Below, one piece after another: positions 38,551 to 46,705 of a DNA stretch of 64,000 nucleotides; position 1 is the first letter of the stretch; each line of letters begins with the position of its first letter. A program made the translations under genes and the position numbers. The stretch comes from Seleniivibrio woodruffii (GTDB lineage: Bacteria; Chrysiogenota; Deferribacteres; Deferribacterales; Geovibrionaceae), in assembly GCF_004339245.1 (NCBI RefSeq), contig NZ_SMGG01000003.1, forward strand, positions 213,106-277,105, in the 5' to 3' direction. The notes under the pieces were generated by a model. It ran no database searches. It was given only the letters and a program-made list of their open reading frames with translations, and was not told where the DNA came from.

Positions 38551-39448
38551 CAGCAGACATACAAATTTCACCGATGTCCTTGCATCCGTTTTCCAGAACA
38601 CTCTGGACAGCATGTTCGACAAGGATATCTCGGTCTCCTTTGCGCAGGTCAGCTCGGCAGGGCCGGAAGACCTCTCCGGAGGCTACGAAGAGCAGACGCT
38701 CATCCTCGCCACAGAGGAGAAAACCGGAACTGAAGCGGGTCTGATGTTCAACACCGTTGACATCACATATATGACAAACCTTATGATGATGATGGACGAA
38801 CCGGGCAAGGACAGTCTTGAACCGGACGACAAGGACGCAATAAAAGAGCTTACCTCGCAGATGCTTGCCGCATGCAGTGTTCCTGTTGAGGAGAAGACCG
38901 GAACTAAGGTTTCCTTCAGGATAGACGATGTTATGGTTAACGATGCGCCTGCACTGTTTCAGGCGGATGAATATATGATAGTCGATGCCGCAATAAGCAT
39001 CGGCTCAACAAAGACCACCTTCCGTTTCTTTACTGATGCCGCACTGCTGAATGCCTTTTCAAAAGGCGGTTCCGCAGGGGCCGGACTCTCCGACGAACCC
39101 GATTTCGGAGCCGCATTCAAGTTCCCTGACGATGAGGGTGTGCATATTCCCGACCTCGGCGGAGGGGGCGGAAGCCACCATACCCCCGGCAACCTGGACC
39201 TGCTTCTTGATATTGATGTTCCCGTAAGTGTAAAAATGGGTTCGACCAATATGTTTTTAAAGGATATACTAACAATGGGCTCCGGAAACATAATAGAACT
39301 GGACGAATCCGCTGACGAACCTGTTGAACTTGTAATTAACAACAAAGTCATCGCACGGGGTGAAGTTGTCATCGTCGACGGTTATTTCGGCTTCAGAATT
39401 AAAGAAATTGTCAGCCGTGCCGAAAGAATAAAGAAATTAAAAGATTGA
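38531..39448 (+). CDS. fliN: Flagellar motor switch protein FliN with CheC-like N-terminal domain
   Basis: The 305 residues are much longer than classical FliN. The C-terminal 75 residues are the SpoA/FliN domain (LLLDIDVPVSVKMGSTNMFL, GNIIELDESADEPVELVINN). The first about 190 residues resemble the CheC/FliY phosphatase domain, joined by a Gly-rich linker. The single recognisable phosphatase signature reads DAIKELTSQML: the usual asparagine two residues after the glutamate is a serine, so activity toward CheY-P is doubtful. The gene starts at ATG 38531 inside fliM behind GGAG. Confidence 0.9.
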   Translation: MKTPLSDSRHTNFTDVLASVFQNTLDSMFDKDISVSFAQVSSAGPEDLSGGYEEQTLILATEEKTGTEAGLMFNTVDITYMTNLMMMMDEPGKDSLEPDDKDAIKELTSQMLAACSVPVEEKTGTKVSFRIDDVMVNDAPALFQADEYMIVDAAISIGSTKTTFRFFTDAALLNAFSKGGSAGAGLSDEPDFGAAFKFPDDEGVHIPDLGGGGGSHHTPGNLDLLLDIDVPVSVKMGSTNMFLKDILTMGSGNIIELDESADEPVELVINNKVIARGEVVIVDGYFGFRIKEIVSRAERIKKLKD

Positions 39449-39473
39449 CAGTAACAACTGTTTTGGAAATAAT
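39445..39473 (+). promoter_or_regulatory. Promoter for cheY-cheZ-cheA
   Basis: TTGACA (39445-39450, overlapping the fliN stop) and AATAAT (39468-39473) are separated by exactly 17 bases. It is a strong sigma-70-type match and suggests the chemotaxis core can be expressed apart from the upstream flagellar genes. Confidence 0.75.
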
Positions 39474-39505
39474 ATATAGTAGATAAACAGGTGGAGGATC
39501 CTATA

Positions 39506-39883
39506 ATGGCTTACGACCATGTGATTATAACAGTGGACGATTCTTCAACGATGCGCAGGATCATCAAAAATACACTCACAAAACTCGGCTTCACGAACGT
39601 TCTTGAAGCGGGCAACGGAGTGGAAGGTCTTGATGTCCTTGCTAAAAACGAAGTTGATTTGATAATCACCGACTGGAACATGCCTGAAATGGATGGTCTG
39701 ACCTTCGTAAAAACACTCAGAGCGAAGGACGAATACAAAGAGACCCCCATTCTTATGGTTACTACAGAAGCCGCCAAAGAAGATATCCTGACTGCGCTGC
39801 GCAGCGGTGTAAACAACTATGTTGTAAAACCTTTCACACCGGATACTCTTCAGGAGAAGGTGAACAAACTTCTGGGACTGTAA
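39506..39883 (+). CDS. cheY: Chemotaxis response regulator CheY
   Basis: Single receiver domain of 125 residues that carries the signal to FliM. It has the acidic pair in TVDDSSTMRR, phospho-acceptor aspartate in IITDWNMPEMDG near residue 57, TTEAAKED and the lysine in VVKPFTPD. I start it at the ATG at 39506, eight bases after GGAGG. An upstream in-frame GTG at 39491 overlaps that site and is rejected. Confidence 0.97.
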   Translation: MAYDHVIITVDDSSTMRRIIKNTLTKLGFTNVLEAGNGVEGLDVLAKNEVDLIITDWNMPEMDGLTFVKTLRAKDEYKETPILMVTTEAAKEDILTALRSGVNNYVVKPFTPDTLQEKVNKLLGL

Positions 39884-39884
39884 T

Positions 39885-40517
39885 ATGTCCGGTTACAAAG
39901 ATATTAATGAACTTCTGGATATCGCCAGATGTATCAACGAAGGAAAATATGACGTTGCCGGCGTTGACGTAAACGCTGAAAACGAACTCTATCATATCGC
40001 TCAGTATTTCAGCGAAGCCGTAAACAAGCTGAAAACAGTGTACGATACGGTGGAAGACAGCTATGAAGACCTCCCCGGATTCGAAGACACCCTTAAAGCA
40101 ATAATAGCAGATTCAAAAACCGCATCGGAGAACGTTCTCTCCTGTGTGGATAAAATCAATTTTATAACAGACGACATCAGAGAAAATATTCAGACCATTA
40201 AAAATCAGGTGGCCGCAGGACAGTTCAGCCAGGCCGGCGGAATAATCGACAGACTGCGGGACAAAGCTCTGGGAGGACAGGATACATGCTTCGACATTAT
40301 CGCCTCTCTGGAATTTCAGGATATCACCAAGCAAAAGATAGATAAACTTGTTAAAATAATCTACGACCTTCAGGAAAGACTCGCTCACCTCGTTCTTATG
40401 TTCGGCGTGAAAGAGAACAAAATTGATGTACAGATGCTTGATATGATAAAAGATAAAAAAGACCTTCTTAAGGACCAGAATCTTGTTGACGAGCTCCTCA
40501 AAGAGTTCGGTCAGTAA
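39885..40517 (+). CDS. cheZ: CheY-P phosphatase CheZ
   Basis: Dephosphorylates CheY-P. The 210-residue, all-helical protein has the catalytic segment LEFQDITKQKIDKLV near residue 145, where the Asp and Gln five residues apart match the active pair of Escherichia coli CheZ. A C-terminal amphipathic peptide NLVDELLKEFGQ corresponds to the CheY-binding tail. It begins one base after the cheY stop. CheZ outside proteobacteria is less common. Confidence 0.9.
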   Translation: MSGYKDINELLDIARCINEGKYDVAGVDVNAENELYHIAQYFSEAVNKLKTVYDTVEDSYEDLPGFEDTLKAIIADSKTASENVLSCVDKINFITDDIRENIQTIKNQVAAGQFSQAGGIIDRLRDKALGGQDTCFDIIASLEFQDITKQKIDKLVKIIYDLQERLAHLVLMFGVKENKIDVQMLDMIKDKKDLLKDQNLVDELLKEFGQ

Positions 40518-40532
40518 GATTTGGAGGACGCC

Positions 40533-42608
40533 ATGAACAACGCAAACGAAATGCAGGACCTTGTCCAGGATTTTATTCTTGAAACCGATGAAATAATTGA
40601 AAGCCTCGATCAGGATCTTATTGAACTTGAGAACAGAAAGAATGATTTTGATCTGCTGAATAAAATATTCAGGGCGGCTCATACCATGAAGGGAGCGTCT
40701 TCCTTCCTGGGCTTTGACAAAATGAGCAGCGTTACACACCACGCAGAGGAGATCCTGAACAAGCTCAGAAAGAACGAAATGCAGGTCACCCCTGAAATAA
40801 TGGACATCCTGCTTGAGTTCGTGGACGTCACAAAAACAATACTCGGCGATATCAAAAACGGTACAAACACCGCTGTTACCGACGAGATAGTAGCTAAACT
40901 GAAACTGGCCAACGAAGGAAAACTCGGCGCAGGCGCAGGAGCAGCATCCGGCGGGGCTAAGAGAGAGAGCGTTGAGCAGGTTAAAAAGGCCGCAGTTGCC
41001 GTTGAACAGACCATCCGTGTGGATGTTTCCCGTCTGGATTCACTCATGAACCTCGTGGGAGAGCTTGTTCTCAGCCGTAACCGTATCGGCCAGATATCCG
41101 GCGAGCTGGAAAAGAAATTCGAAGGCGAGTTCCTCATCGAACAGCTTATGGAGACAACCTCTCAGATAGGACTTATCTCCACAGAGCTTCAGCTGGCTGT
41201 TATGAAAACCAGAATGGTTCCCATCGGAAAGGTTTTCAACAAATTCCCCAGAATGGTGCGTGACCTCTGCCGTGACATGGGCAAGGATATTGACCTTGTT
41301 ATAGCCGGTGAAGAGACAGAACTTGATAAATCCGTTGTGGAAGAGATCGGCGACCCCCTTATGCACATGATAAGAAACGCCGTCGACCACGGTGTGGAAA
41401 TCCCCTCTGAAAGACGTAAGAAGGGCAAACCCGATAAAGGTATCGTAAATCTTTCCGCATATCACGAAGGCAACCACATCGTAGTTGAGATCAAAGACGA
41501 CGGAAAAGGCCTCGACGCTGAAATGCTTAAACGCAAAGCTGTTGAAAAGAACGTTATCAGTGCTGAAGAAGCTAAAAACATGGACAACGAGACAGCATAC
41601 GGCCTCATTTTCCGTCCCGGTTTCTCAACAGCGGCTGCAATAACCGACGTTTCAGGCAGAGGCGTTGGTATGGACGTTGTTAAGACCAACATTGAAAAAC
41701 TGAACGGTATCATAAATATAGAATCTGAGATCGGCCACGGAACACGCTTCAAGATGAAGCTGCCCCTCACTCTGGCAATCATTCAGGCTCTGCTGGTTGA
41801 AGTTTCCGGCGAAATCCTCGCCATTCCGCTGGTTTCTGTCATTGAAACAGTGCGCATCAACGAAAAGCAGATACACAGCTTCGAAGGCCGTGAGGTTCTC
41901 AAGCTTCGCGATTCAGTTCTCAGCCTTATCAGACTTAACGAAATTTACGAGTTTCAGGAATCCTACGACGAGGACATTTATGTTGTTGTCGTGGGTATCG
42001 CCGAAAAACGTCTGGGCTTCATTGTGAACAAGCTGGTAGGTCAGGAAGAGATCGTTATCAAATCTCTCGGCGAATATCTCAGCGGAAACGAAGGCATCGC
42101 AGGCGCAACAATCATGGGTGACGGCCGGGTAAGGCTTATCATCGATGTTGCAGGCGTAATGGAGATAGCCTCCAAAATGCCCAGAAGATTCAGACAGAAG
42201 AAAAAGGCCGAAACGAACAAAAAGCAGAACAACAAGATAACCGTAATGATAATCGACGACTCGGCAACCGACCGCAAGATAATCAGCAGGCTGCTCTCTG
42301 CAACAGGCTGGATGGAGACCAAAGAGGTAACCAGCGGCAAGGACGCCATAAAGATAATCGACAAACTCGATCCCGATATCGTCATAACGGACATCATGAT
42401 GCCCGACATGGACGGATACGAGGTTGCCAGGGCACTCAGGGAAAAAGGCTATGAAAAGCCTATTATCGCAGCATCAGGCAGATCAGAGATCTCCGAAAGG
42501 AAGAAAATATCCGCAGCAGGTATTGACGCCTTCCTGCTGAAGCCTCTGAACATGCAGATGCTGATGGATAAGATTGATGAGCTTATGGCGAACTCTTCTA
42601 ATTCTTAG
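40533..42608 (+). CDS. cheA: Chemotaxis histidine kinase CheA with C-terminal receiver
   Basis: About 691 residues from the ATG at 40533, five bases after GGAGG; an upstream TTG at 40521 is less likely. Order: P1 phosphotransfer domain (AAHTMKGASSFLGF, His50), a short Gly/Ala linker in place of the P2 CheY-docking domain, P3 dimerisation (LMNLVGELVLSRNRI), the P4 ATPase (HMIRNAVDHG, DDGKGLD, GRGVGMDVVK), the P5 CheW-like domain, then a complete receiver (IIDDSATDRK, ITDIMMPDMDG). The fused receiver may act as a phosphate sink or internal target. No separate cheW or receptor gene is present. Confidence 0.95.
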   Translation: MNNANEMQDLVQDFILETDEIIESLDQDLIELENRKNDFDLLNKIFRAAHTMKGASSFLGFDKMSSVTHHAEEILNKLRKNEMQVTPEIMDILLEFVDVTKTILGDIKNGTNTAVTDEIVAKLKLANEGKLGAGAGAASGGAKRESVEQVKKAAVAVEQTIRVDVSRLDSLMNLVGELVLSRNRIGQISGELEKKFEGEFLIEQLMETTSQIGLISTELQLAVMKTRMVPIGKVFNKFPRMVRDLCRDMGKDIDLVIAGEETELDKSVVEEIGDPLMHMIRNAVDHGVEIPSERRKKGKPDKGIVNLSAYHEGNHIVVEIKDDGKGLDAEMLKRKAVEKNVISAEEAKNMDNETAYGLIFRPGFSTAAAITDVSGRGVGMDVVKTNIEKLNGIINIESEIGHGTRFKMKLPLTLAIIQALLVEVSGEILAIPLVSVIETVRINEKQIHSFEGREVLKLRDSVLSLIRLNEIYEFQESYDEDIYVVVVGIAEKRLGFIVNKLVGQEEIVIKSLGEYLSGNEGIAGATIMGDGRVRLIIDVAGVMEIASKMPRRFRQKKKAETNKKQNNKITVMIIDDSATDRKIISRLLSATGWMETKEVTSGKDAIKIIDKLDPDIVITDIMMPDMDGYEVARALREKGYEKPIIAASGRSEISERKKISAAGIDAFLLKPLNMQMLMDKIDELMANSSNS

Positions 42609-42897
42609 TTTATTAGCAGTTTTCAGCCGGGAAGCCTCGGCTAGAATTTATATTTACGAGGTGGTCACGGAGCACAGACGCTTCCAGACCGCCTCGAAAC
42701 TCCAGCCCTCCGCTTTTTTAAGTTATTACGGCGGAAAAGACATCATCTATGAGCTGACTGTCGTTGATGTCATGAAAGGTGACAACTTTGAAGAAGCCGT
42801 TAAAAAGCATAAACTTGATGACAACAACTACCGGGATCTATCTCCGAAAATTTCTAAGCGTCCTAGTGATTTTCGCCGTTTTGTATGGTGGAAATAG
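42577..42897 (+). CDS. Small secreted protein of unknown function
   Basis: A 106-residue protein starting MSLWRTLLILSLLAVFSREA, a signal peptide with probable cleavage near ASA-R. The mature part of about 80 residues is polar and ends RFVWWK; I know no family. It begins 32 bases inside cheA and overlaps the next gene by 80 bases, in different frames. The ribosome site is weak. Coding is supported by the signal peptide, the extended frame and the operon position. Confidence 0.6.
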   Translation: MSLWRTLLILSLLAVFSREASARIYIYEVVTEHRRFQTASKLQPSAFLSYYGGKDIIYELTVVDVMKGDNFEEAVKKHKLDDNNYRDLSPKISKRPSDFRRFVWWK

Positions 42898-43717
42898 CTT
42901 TGCGGCCGAACGCAGCTTTTTTCGTGTCATAGTTGCCAAACCCGATTCAAACGTAACAACACAGATGCGGGTCTGGGCCGAATCCGAAGAGGAGGCCCGA
43001 GAGAACGTAGCTCTGAACGGCTGGCAGATACTCTCAATCGAACAATCAACACCCGGAGCACCCTATAATCCTTCCACCGCTGTCAGAGGGGCGGACTCAG
43101 GCGCAAAAGTGTCGCCGTCAGATCATCTTGTTAACGTGACAAAGATCGGTGAAGGGGATATTCAGCCCATTGGCAAACTGACCGTCAAGGACGGAGAGAA
43201 CGTTGATTTCAAACTGAAACCGGGCCCCTGTCAGACCCTTACAAAGCTGGTGGTGAATGGCGAACAGGTGGAAGTTTCCGACAGCTACTCCCTCAAAAAC
43301 GTTAAAACCGATACCTACGTAGTAGCTTTCTTTGACAAAAACGGCAGAGAATGCGACTCCAACGGAATAAAAGACAAAGACCTTAAAGAGATAGCGATTA
43401 TCTACTTTGATCTGGGCAAGTTCTCCACAACTGTTAAAAAGGACACCGCTGAACTGCTGAAAACCCTCAGCAAGAATAAAAAATACGTCATAATAGGCCA
43501 CACGGACGACGTTCGTGTTATCCCCAATGTGGAATACAAAGACAACATGGAGCTTTCAATAAGAAGAGCCGGATTTGCCAAGGCAAGACTGCTGGGCAAC
43601 GGCATCCCTTCATCCTCCATAAAACTTATGGGCATGGGACCCGCCTACCCCGTAGCACCCAACAAACCGGAAGGACAGCCTCTTAACAGGCGTGCAGTGA
43701 TATATGAGCGAAGATAG
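42818..43717 (+). CDS. OmpA-C-like peptidoglycan-binding protein, exported
   Basis: From the ATG at 42818 about 299 residues: a signal peptide (RKFLSVLVIFAVLYGGNSFA-A), a small N-terminal domain (FFRVIVAKPDSNVTTQMRVW) and a middle region. The C-terminal OmpA-like domain (about 195-299) has IYFDLGKFSTTVKKD, IIGHTDDVR, SIRRAGFAKARLLGNGIP and NRRAVI. The longer frame to 42779 is less likely. It probably anchors to the cell wall. MotB is excluded because there is no N-terminal stator helix. A motility-linked envelope role is inferred from location. Confidence 0.75.
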   Translation: MTTTTGIYLRKFLSVLVIFAVLYGGNSFAAERSFFRVIVAKPDSNVTTQMRVWAESEEEARENVALNGWQILSIEQSTPGAPYNPSTAVRGADSGAKVSPSDHLVNVTKIGEGDIQPIGKLTVKDGENVDFKLKPGPCQTLTKLVVNGEQVEVSDSYSLKNVKTDTYVVAFFDKNGRECDSNGIKDKDLKEIAIIYFDLGKFSTTVKKDTAELLKTLSKNKKYVIIGHTDDVRVIPNVEYKDNMELSIRRAGFAKARLLGNGIPSSSIKLMGMGPAYPVAPNKPEGQPLNRRAVIYERR

Positions 43718-44684
43718 CGACAAAAAGGTAACTTATCAGGATTTTTACAATATAAAGCTCAACAAGTTCTATGAATTCGTCACAGAGGTCATGCATGACT
43801 TCACCTTCACCGTCCACAGAAGCATCAAGGAGGAGGAGAACAAACGGAGGATAGAACTCTGGCGTTCCTCAAAGAGCGAGGAATCCGCCATGGTCTGGAT
43901 TGAGATAGCCAAAGGCGATGAACACATCGACCGCTATGTCTCGTCCGACGTTCTGCGCACCATGAACGAAGAGGGGCTTACAAAACTCTTCTTTTTCACA
44001 AACACAGACCTTGAAGACGACACCAGAGACATTCTGGACGGAAAAAACCACTACATCTTCACCCCTGCGGATATAATTGAGACCCTTGAGGCTCTGGACA
44101 TGAAAAAGATGGTGTCCAGACCGGTGAAAAAGCGGAAAACCGTAAAGATAGCCTCCGGATATTTCGTCATCCGCAACTACCTGAAACAGCACCCTCCCAA
44201 AGGAAAGAAGGTTTTTGTCAACACCAGCACCCTTTCCGACATGTGCGACCATTATGTCGTCATGACAAGGCAGATTCTTAACGACGTCGACCGGATTGAC
44301 GATATTAATAATATGAGTCAGGAACTTAAAGACCGATTTAAGCGTGTCCAGACGAAACTGCTCCCTGAACTCAGAAAGACCCTTTACTACAAGTTTACCG
44401 ACAGATTCGATTATCTGGCTCAGTGTATCTACAATATTCAGGAAAGTATGATAATATATATCGGCGCACTGGTGGAAATGGAATCCGAAGAGGAGCTTAA
44501 CAACTCCAGAGACAGGATTGAGAAGGAACTGGCAGTTCTTAAAGAGATAGACGGAAAGCTTGAGGAATTCTACAGTGAACAGATGTCCAAGGCAGAAAGC
44601 CTCAGCTATCGTTTGCTGTATATCTCCATTGGTGTTATTGTCTTTATGGCGGCCTTCTTCGGCATTATGATGCTTAAAAAGTAA
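43704..44684 (+). CDS. Membrane-anchored protein with Mrr-like N-terminal domain, function unknown
   Basis: A 326-residue protein starting 14 bases inside the preceding gene. The N-terminal about 135 residues have the layout of a restriction-endonuclease-like (Mrr-type) fold: MVWIEIAKGDEHIDRYVSSD, then LTKLFFFTNTDLEDDTRDIL. A full catalytic D-(D/E)xK set is not evident, so it may be a non-catalytic version. A helical middle region (about 190-300) and one C-terminal membrane helix (LLYISIGVIVFMAAFFGIMM) follow. The fold assignment is tentative. Confidence 0.6.
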   Translation: MSEDSDKKVTYQDFYNIKLNKFYEFVTEVMHDFTFTVHRSIKEEENKRRIELWRSSKSEESAMVWIEIAKGDEHIDRYVSSDVLRTMNEEGLTKLFFFTNTDLEDDTRDILDGKNHYIFTPADIIETLEALDMKKMVSRPVKKRKTVKIASGYFVIRNYLKQHPPKGKKVFVNTSTLSDMCDHYVVMTRQILNDVDRIDDINNMSQELKDRFKRVQTKLLPELRKTLYYKFTDRFDYLAQCIYNIQESMIIYIGALVEMESEEELNNSRDRIEKELAVLKEIDGKLEEFYSEQMSKAESLSYRLLYISIGVIVFMAAFFGIMMLKK

Positions 44685-44723
44685 AAAATACCTTTAGAGT
44701 CTGCTTTTATAAGTGCAATTTGT

Positions 44724-44752
44724 TTGATTTTTTAACGATTATATTTTAAAAT
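44724..44752 (+). promoter_or_regulatory. Candidate promoter for the SpoIIE-STAS-cheR segment
   Basis: TTGATT (44724-44729) and TAAAAT (44747-44752) are spaced by 17 bases in an AT-rich 117-base gap, about 50 bases before the next start. Confidence 0.5.
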
Positions 44753-44801
44753 TATATAGCTTTAAGTTACTTAGCTCGAAAAGGATACACCGCAGGGCAA
44801 A

Positions 44802-46370
44802 ATGGAATATATTAAAGAGATTTTAAACTACATAAGCGAGGTGGTATTTGTCGTCAACGACAGATACCAGATACAGTACTGCAGCCCTCAGGTGAAGAAC
44901 ATCACGGGCAAGCCCCCTGAAAAAATGGTCGGAAAGAAATGTCACATGGTTCTCTTCAACAAGATGGAACCCTGCAAAGACTGCCAGCTCCAGAAACTTC
45001 GGGAAAACAAGATCCCCGTTGATATCGAGCACGACACTATAACCCACAGGGGCTTCCGCAAACTCCTCTCCGCAAAGTTCATAACTCTGGCGGACGGAAC
45101 CTATGCAGAGATACTAACCGACATAACCAGCACAAAAAAGCTGATAGATAAGCTCACCCGCCACTCCAAAGAGCTGAAAGCCTCAAACGTTATCCTTAAC
45201 CTGAAACGCAAGGAGACGGAGAAGGAACACAGGTTCATCCTTAAGACCATAAACTCGCTGAACGACGGCGTTATGGTTGTAAACCCCGACCTAAGCATAA
45301 ACATGTCCAACTCAAGCATAATGGAGATCTGCGGTGTTCACAGCATGAACAACATAAAGTGCTATGAGGTATACGGATATAAAGAGCAGTGCAAGGACTG
45401 CCCCCTCCTCGACCCAAGAAACGTCCGCGCCTTCCGCGAGGCAAACGGCAAGAAGCTGACAGTCACCATGAACCATTTCGACAAATACATAGTCGAATCA
45501 TTAAGAGACACCACCAAAGAACTCAAACTTATCGAAGAAATAAAGTCCCAGCAGTCGGTGCTTCATGAGAAGCAGAGGCAGATGGCTCTGCTGAACGAAG
45601 ACCTGCTGAGGATGAATGATAAACTTAAAACAGCCCACAAGATAATAGATGAAGAACTTATGCAGGTGGGGCAGATACAGGCGAGCCTTCTGCCCGAGAA
45701 GCTGCCGGAGATACCCGGATATGACTTCGGAGCTTTCTATACCCCTGCGGAGCATGCAGGCGGCGATTATTACGACTGTATCGAAATGAGCAACGGCTAC
45801 TGGGGTCTGGGTGTGGCGGACGTTTCCGGCCACGGCATCCCCGCTTCCGTTATCATGGCGATAACACGTGCCATCATGCGCTCCTATACCTATGATATTA
45901 TCTCATCCTCCGAGGCTGTGGCGATGGTGAACGAGATATTGTGCGACAATATTCACACAAACGACTTTGTCACAATGTTCTATCTCGTTCTTGATTCTGC
46001 AAAAGGCGTATGCAACTTTGCAAGTGCGGGACACAACCCCCTTCTGCTGTATGACAAGTCCGAGATGCTGGTGCGGAAAGTTTCTGCACACGGAATGTTC
46101 CTCGGGGCGTTTGATATGGTAGAATATGAAGAGGGGAGCCTTACTCTTGACAGCGGAGACATAGTGTTCATGTATACCGACGGCCTGAACGAGGCCATGA
46201 ACCGCAGCCGCGAACAGTATGGCTATGACCAGCTGATCTCCAAAATAATGATGTTCTCTGCGCTGCCTGTCAGCGAGATGATAGACAACATCATGGAAGA
46301 TGTCAGAGCATTTACACAGGGGCATCCCTTTGAAGATGATATTACAATACTTGCTTTCAAAAAGCTTTAA
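44802..46370 (+). CDS. PAS-PAS-SpoIIE (PP2C) serine phosphatase
   Basis: A soluble 522-residue protein. PAS 1 (about 1-115) and PAS 2 (about 150-245) each contain a cysteine trio of the form C-x(8-13)-C-x2-C (CHMVLFNKMEPCKDC; CYEVYGYKEQCKDCP). A coiled coil (about 250-300) leads to a PP2C-type phosphatase (about 305-522), with metal-site motifs GGDYYDC, GVADVSGHGIPASV, AGHNPLLLY and FMYTDGLNEAMN, and DDITILAFK at the end. It most likely dephosphorylates the STAS protein encoded 11 bases downstream. The kinase partner of such switches is not in the window. Confidence 0.9.
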   Translation: MEYIKEILNYISEVVFVVNDRYQIQYCSPQVKNITGKPPEKMVGKKCHMVLFNKMEPCKDCQLQKLRENKIPVDIEHDTITHRGFRKLLSAKFITLADGTYAEILTDITSTKKLIDKLTRHSKELKASNVILNLKRKETEKEHRFILKTINSLNDGVMVVNPDLSINMSNSSIMEICGVHSMNNIKCYEVYGYKEQCKDCPLLDPRNVRAFREANGKKLTVTMNHFDKYIVESLRDTTKELKLIEEIKSQQSVLHEKQRQMALLNEDLLRMNDKLKTAHKIIDEELMQVGQIQASLLPEKLPEIPGYDFGAFYTPAEHAGGDYYDCIEMSNGYWGLGVADVSGHGIPASVIMAITRAIMRSYTYDIISSSEAVAMVNEILCDNIHTNDFVTMFYLVLDSAKGVCNFASAGHNPLLLYDKSEMLVRKVSAHGMFLGAFDMVEYEEGSLTLDSGDIVFMYTDGLNEAMNRSREQYGYDQLISKIMMFSALPVSEMIDNIMEDVRAFTQGHPFEDDITILAFKKL

Positions 46371-46381
46371 GGAGGATCTGA

Positions 46382-46702
46382 ATGTTCGAAGTTCAGGATA
46401 ACGGCGGAAAAAAAGTTGTATTTGTTAAAGGCGAAGTGAACGCCCAGACAGGAAGCGAACTGAAAAAAGGCATACTCGACCTTTTCAACTCGTCTTCTTG
46501 CGTTGTTGTTTCTTTCAAGGGCGTTGTTTACATGAACAGCTCCGGCCTGAGAGAGATCATCGACCTGCTGAAAAGCGTCAACAAACTTAAAAAAGAACTT
46601 AAACTCTGCGAAATGTCAGCAGATATCAGAGAAATGTTCACCTTCACAGGTCTGGACAAAGTATTTAAAATTTACGACACGCAAGCCCAAGCGCTGGGGT
46701 AG
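46382..46702 (+). CDS. STAS-domain anti-sigma factor antagonist-like protein
   Basis: A 106-residue stand-alone STAS domain with the phosphorylatable serine region VYMNSSGLREI (Ser53/Ser54). Proteins of this type bind an RsbW/SpoIIAB-type kinase when unphosphorylated. It sits directly after the SpoIIE phosphatase with an AAGGAGG site. Its target could be a sigma factor or, given the neighbours, a chemotaxis or surface-signalling output. That is inference. Confidence 0.9.
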   Translation: MFEVQDNGGKKVVFVKGEVNAQTGSELKKGILDLFNSSSCVVVSFKGVVYMNSSGLREIIDLLKSVNKLKKELKLCEMSADIREMFTFTGLDKVFKIYDTQAQALG

Positions 46703-46705
46703 TCT

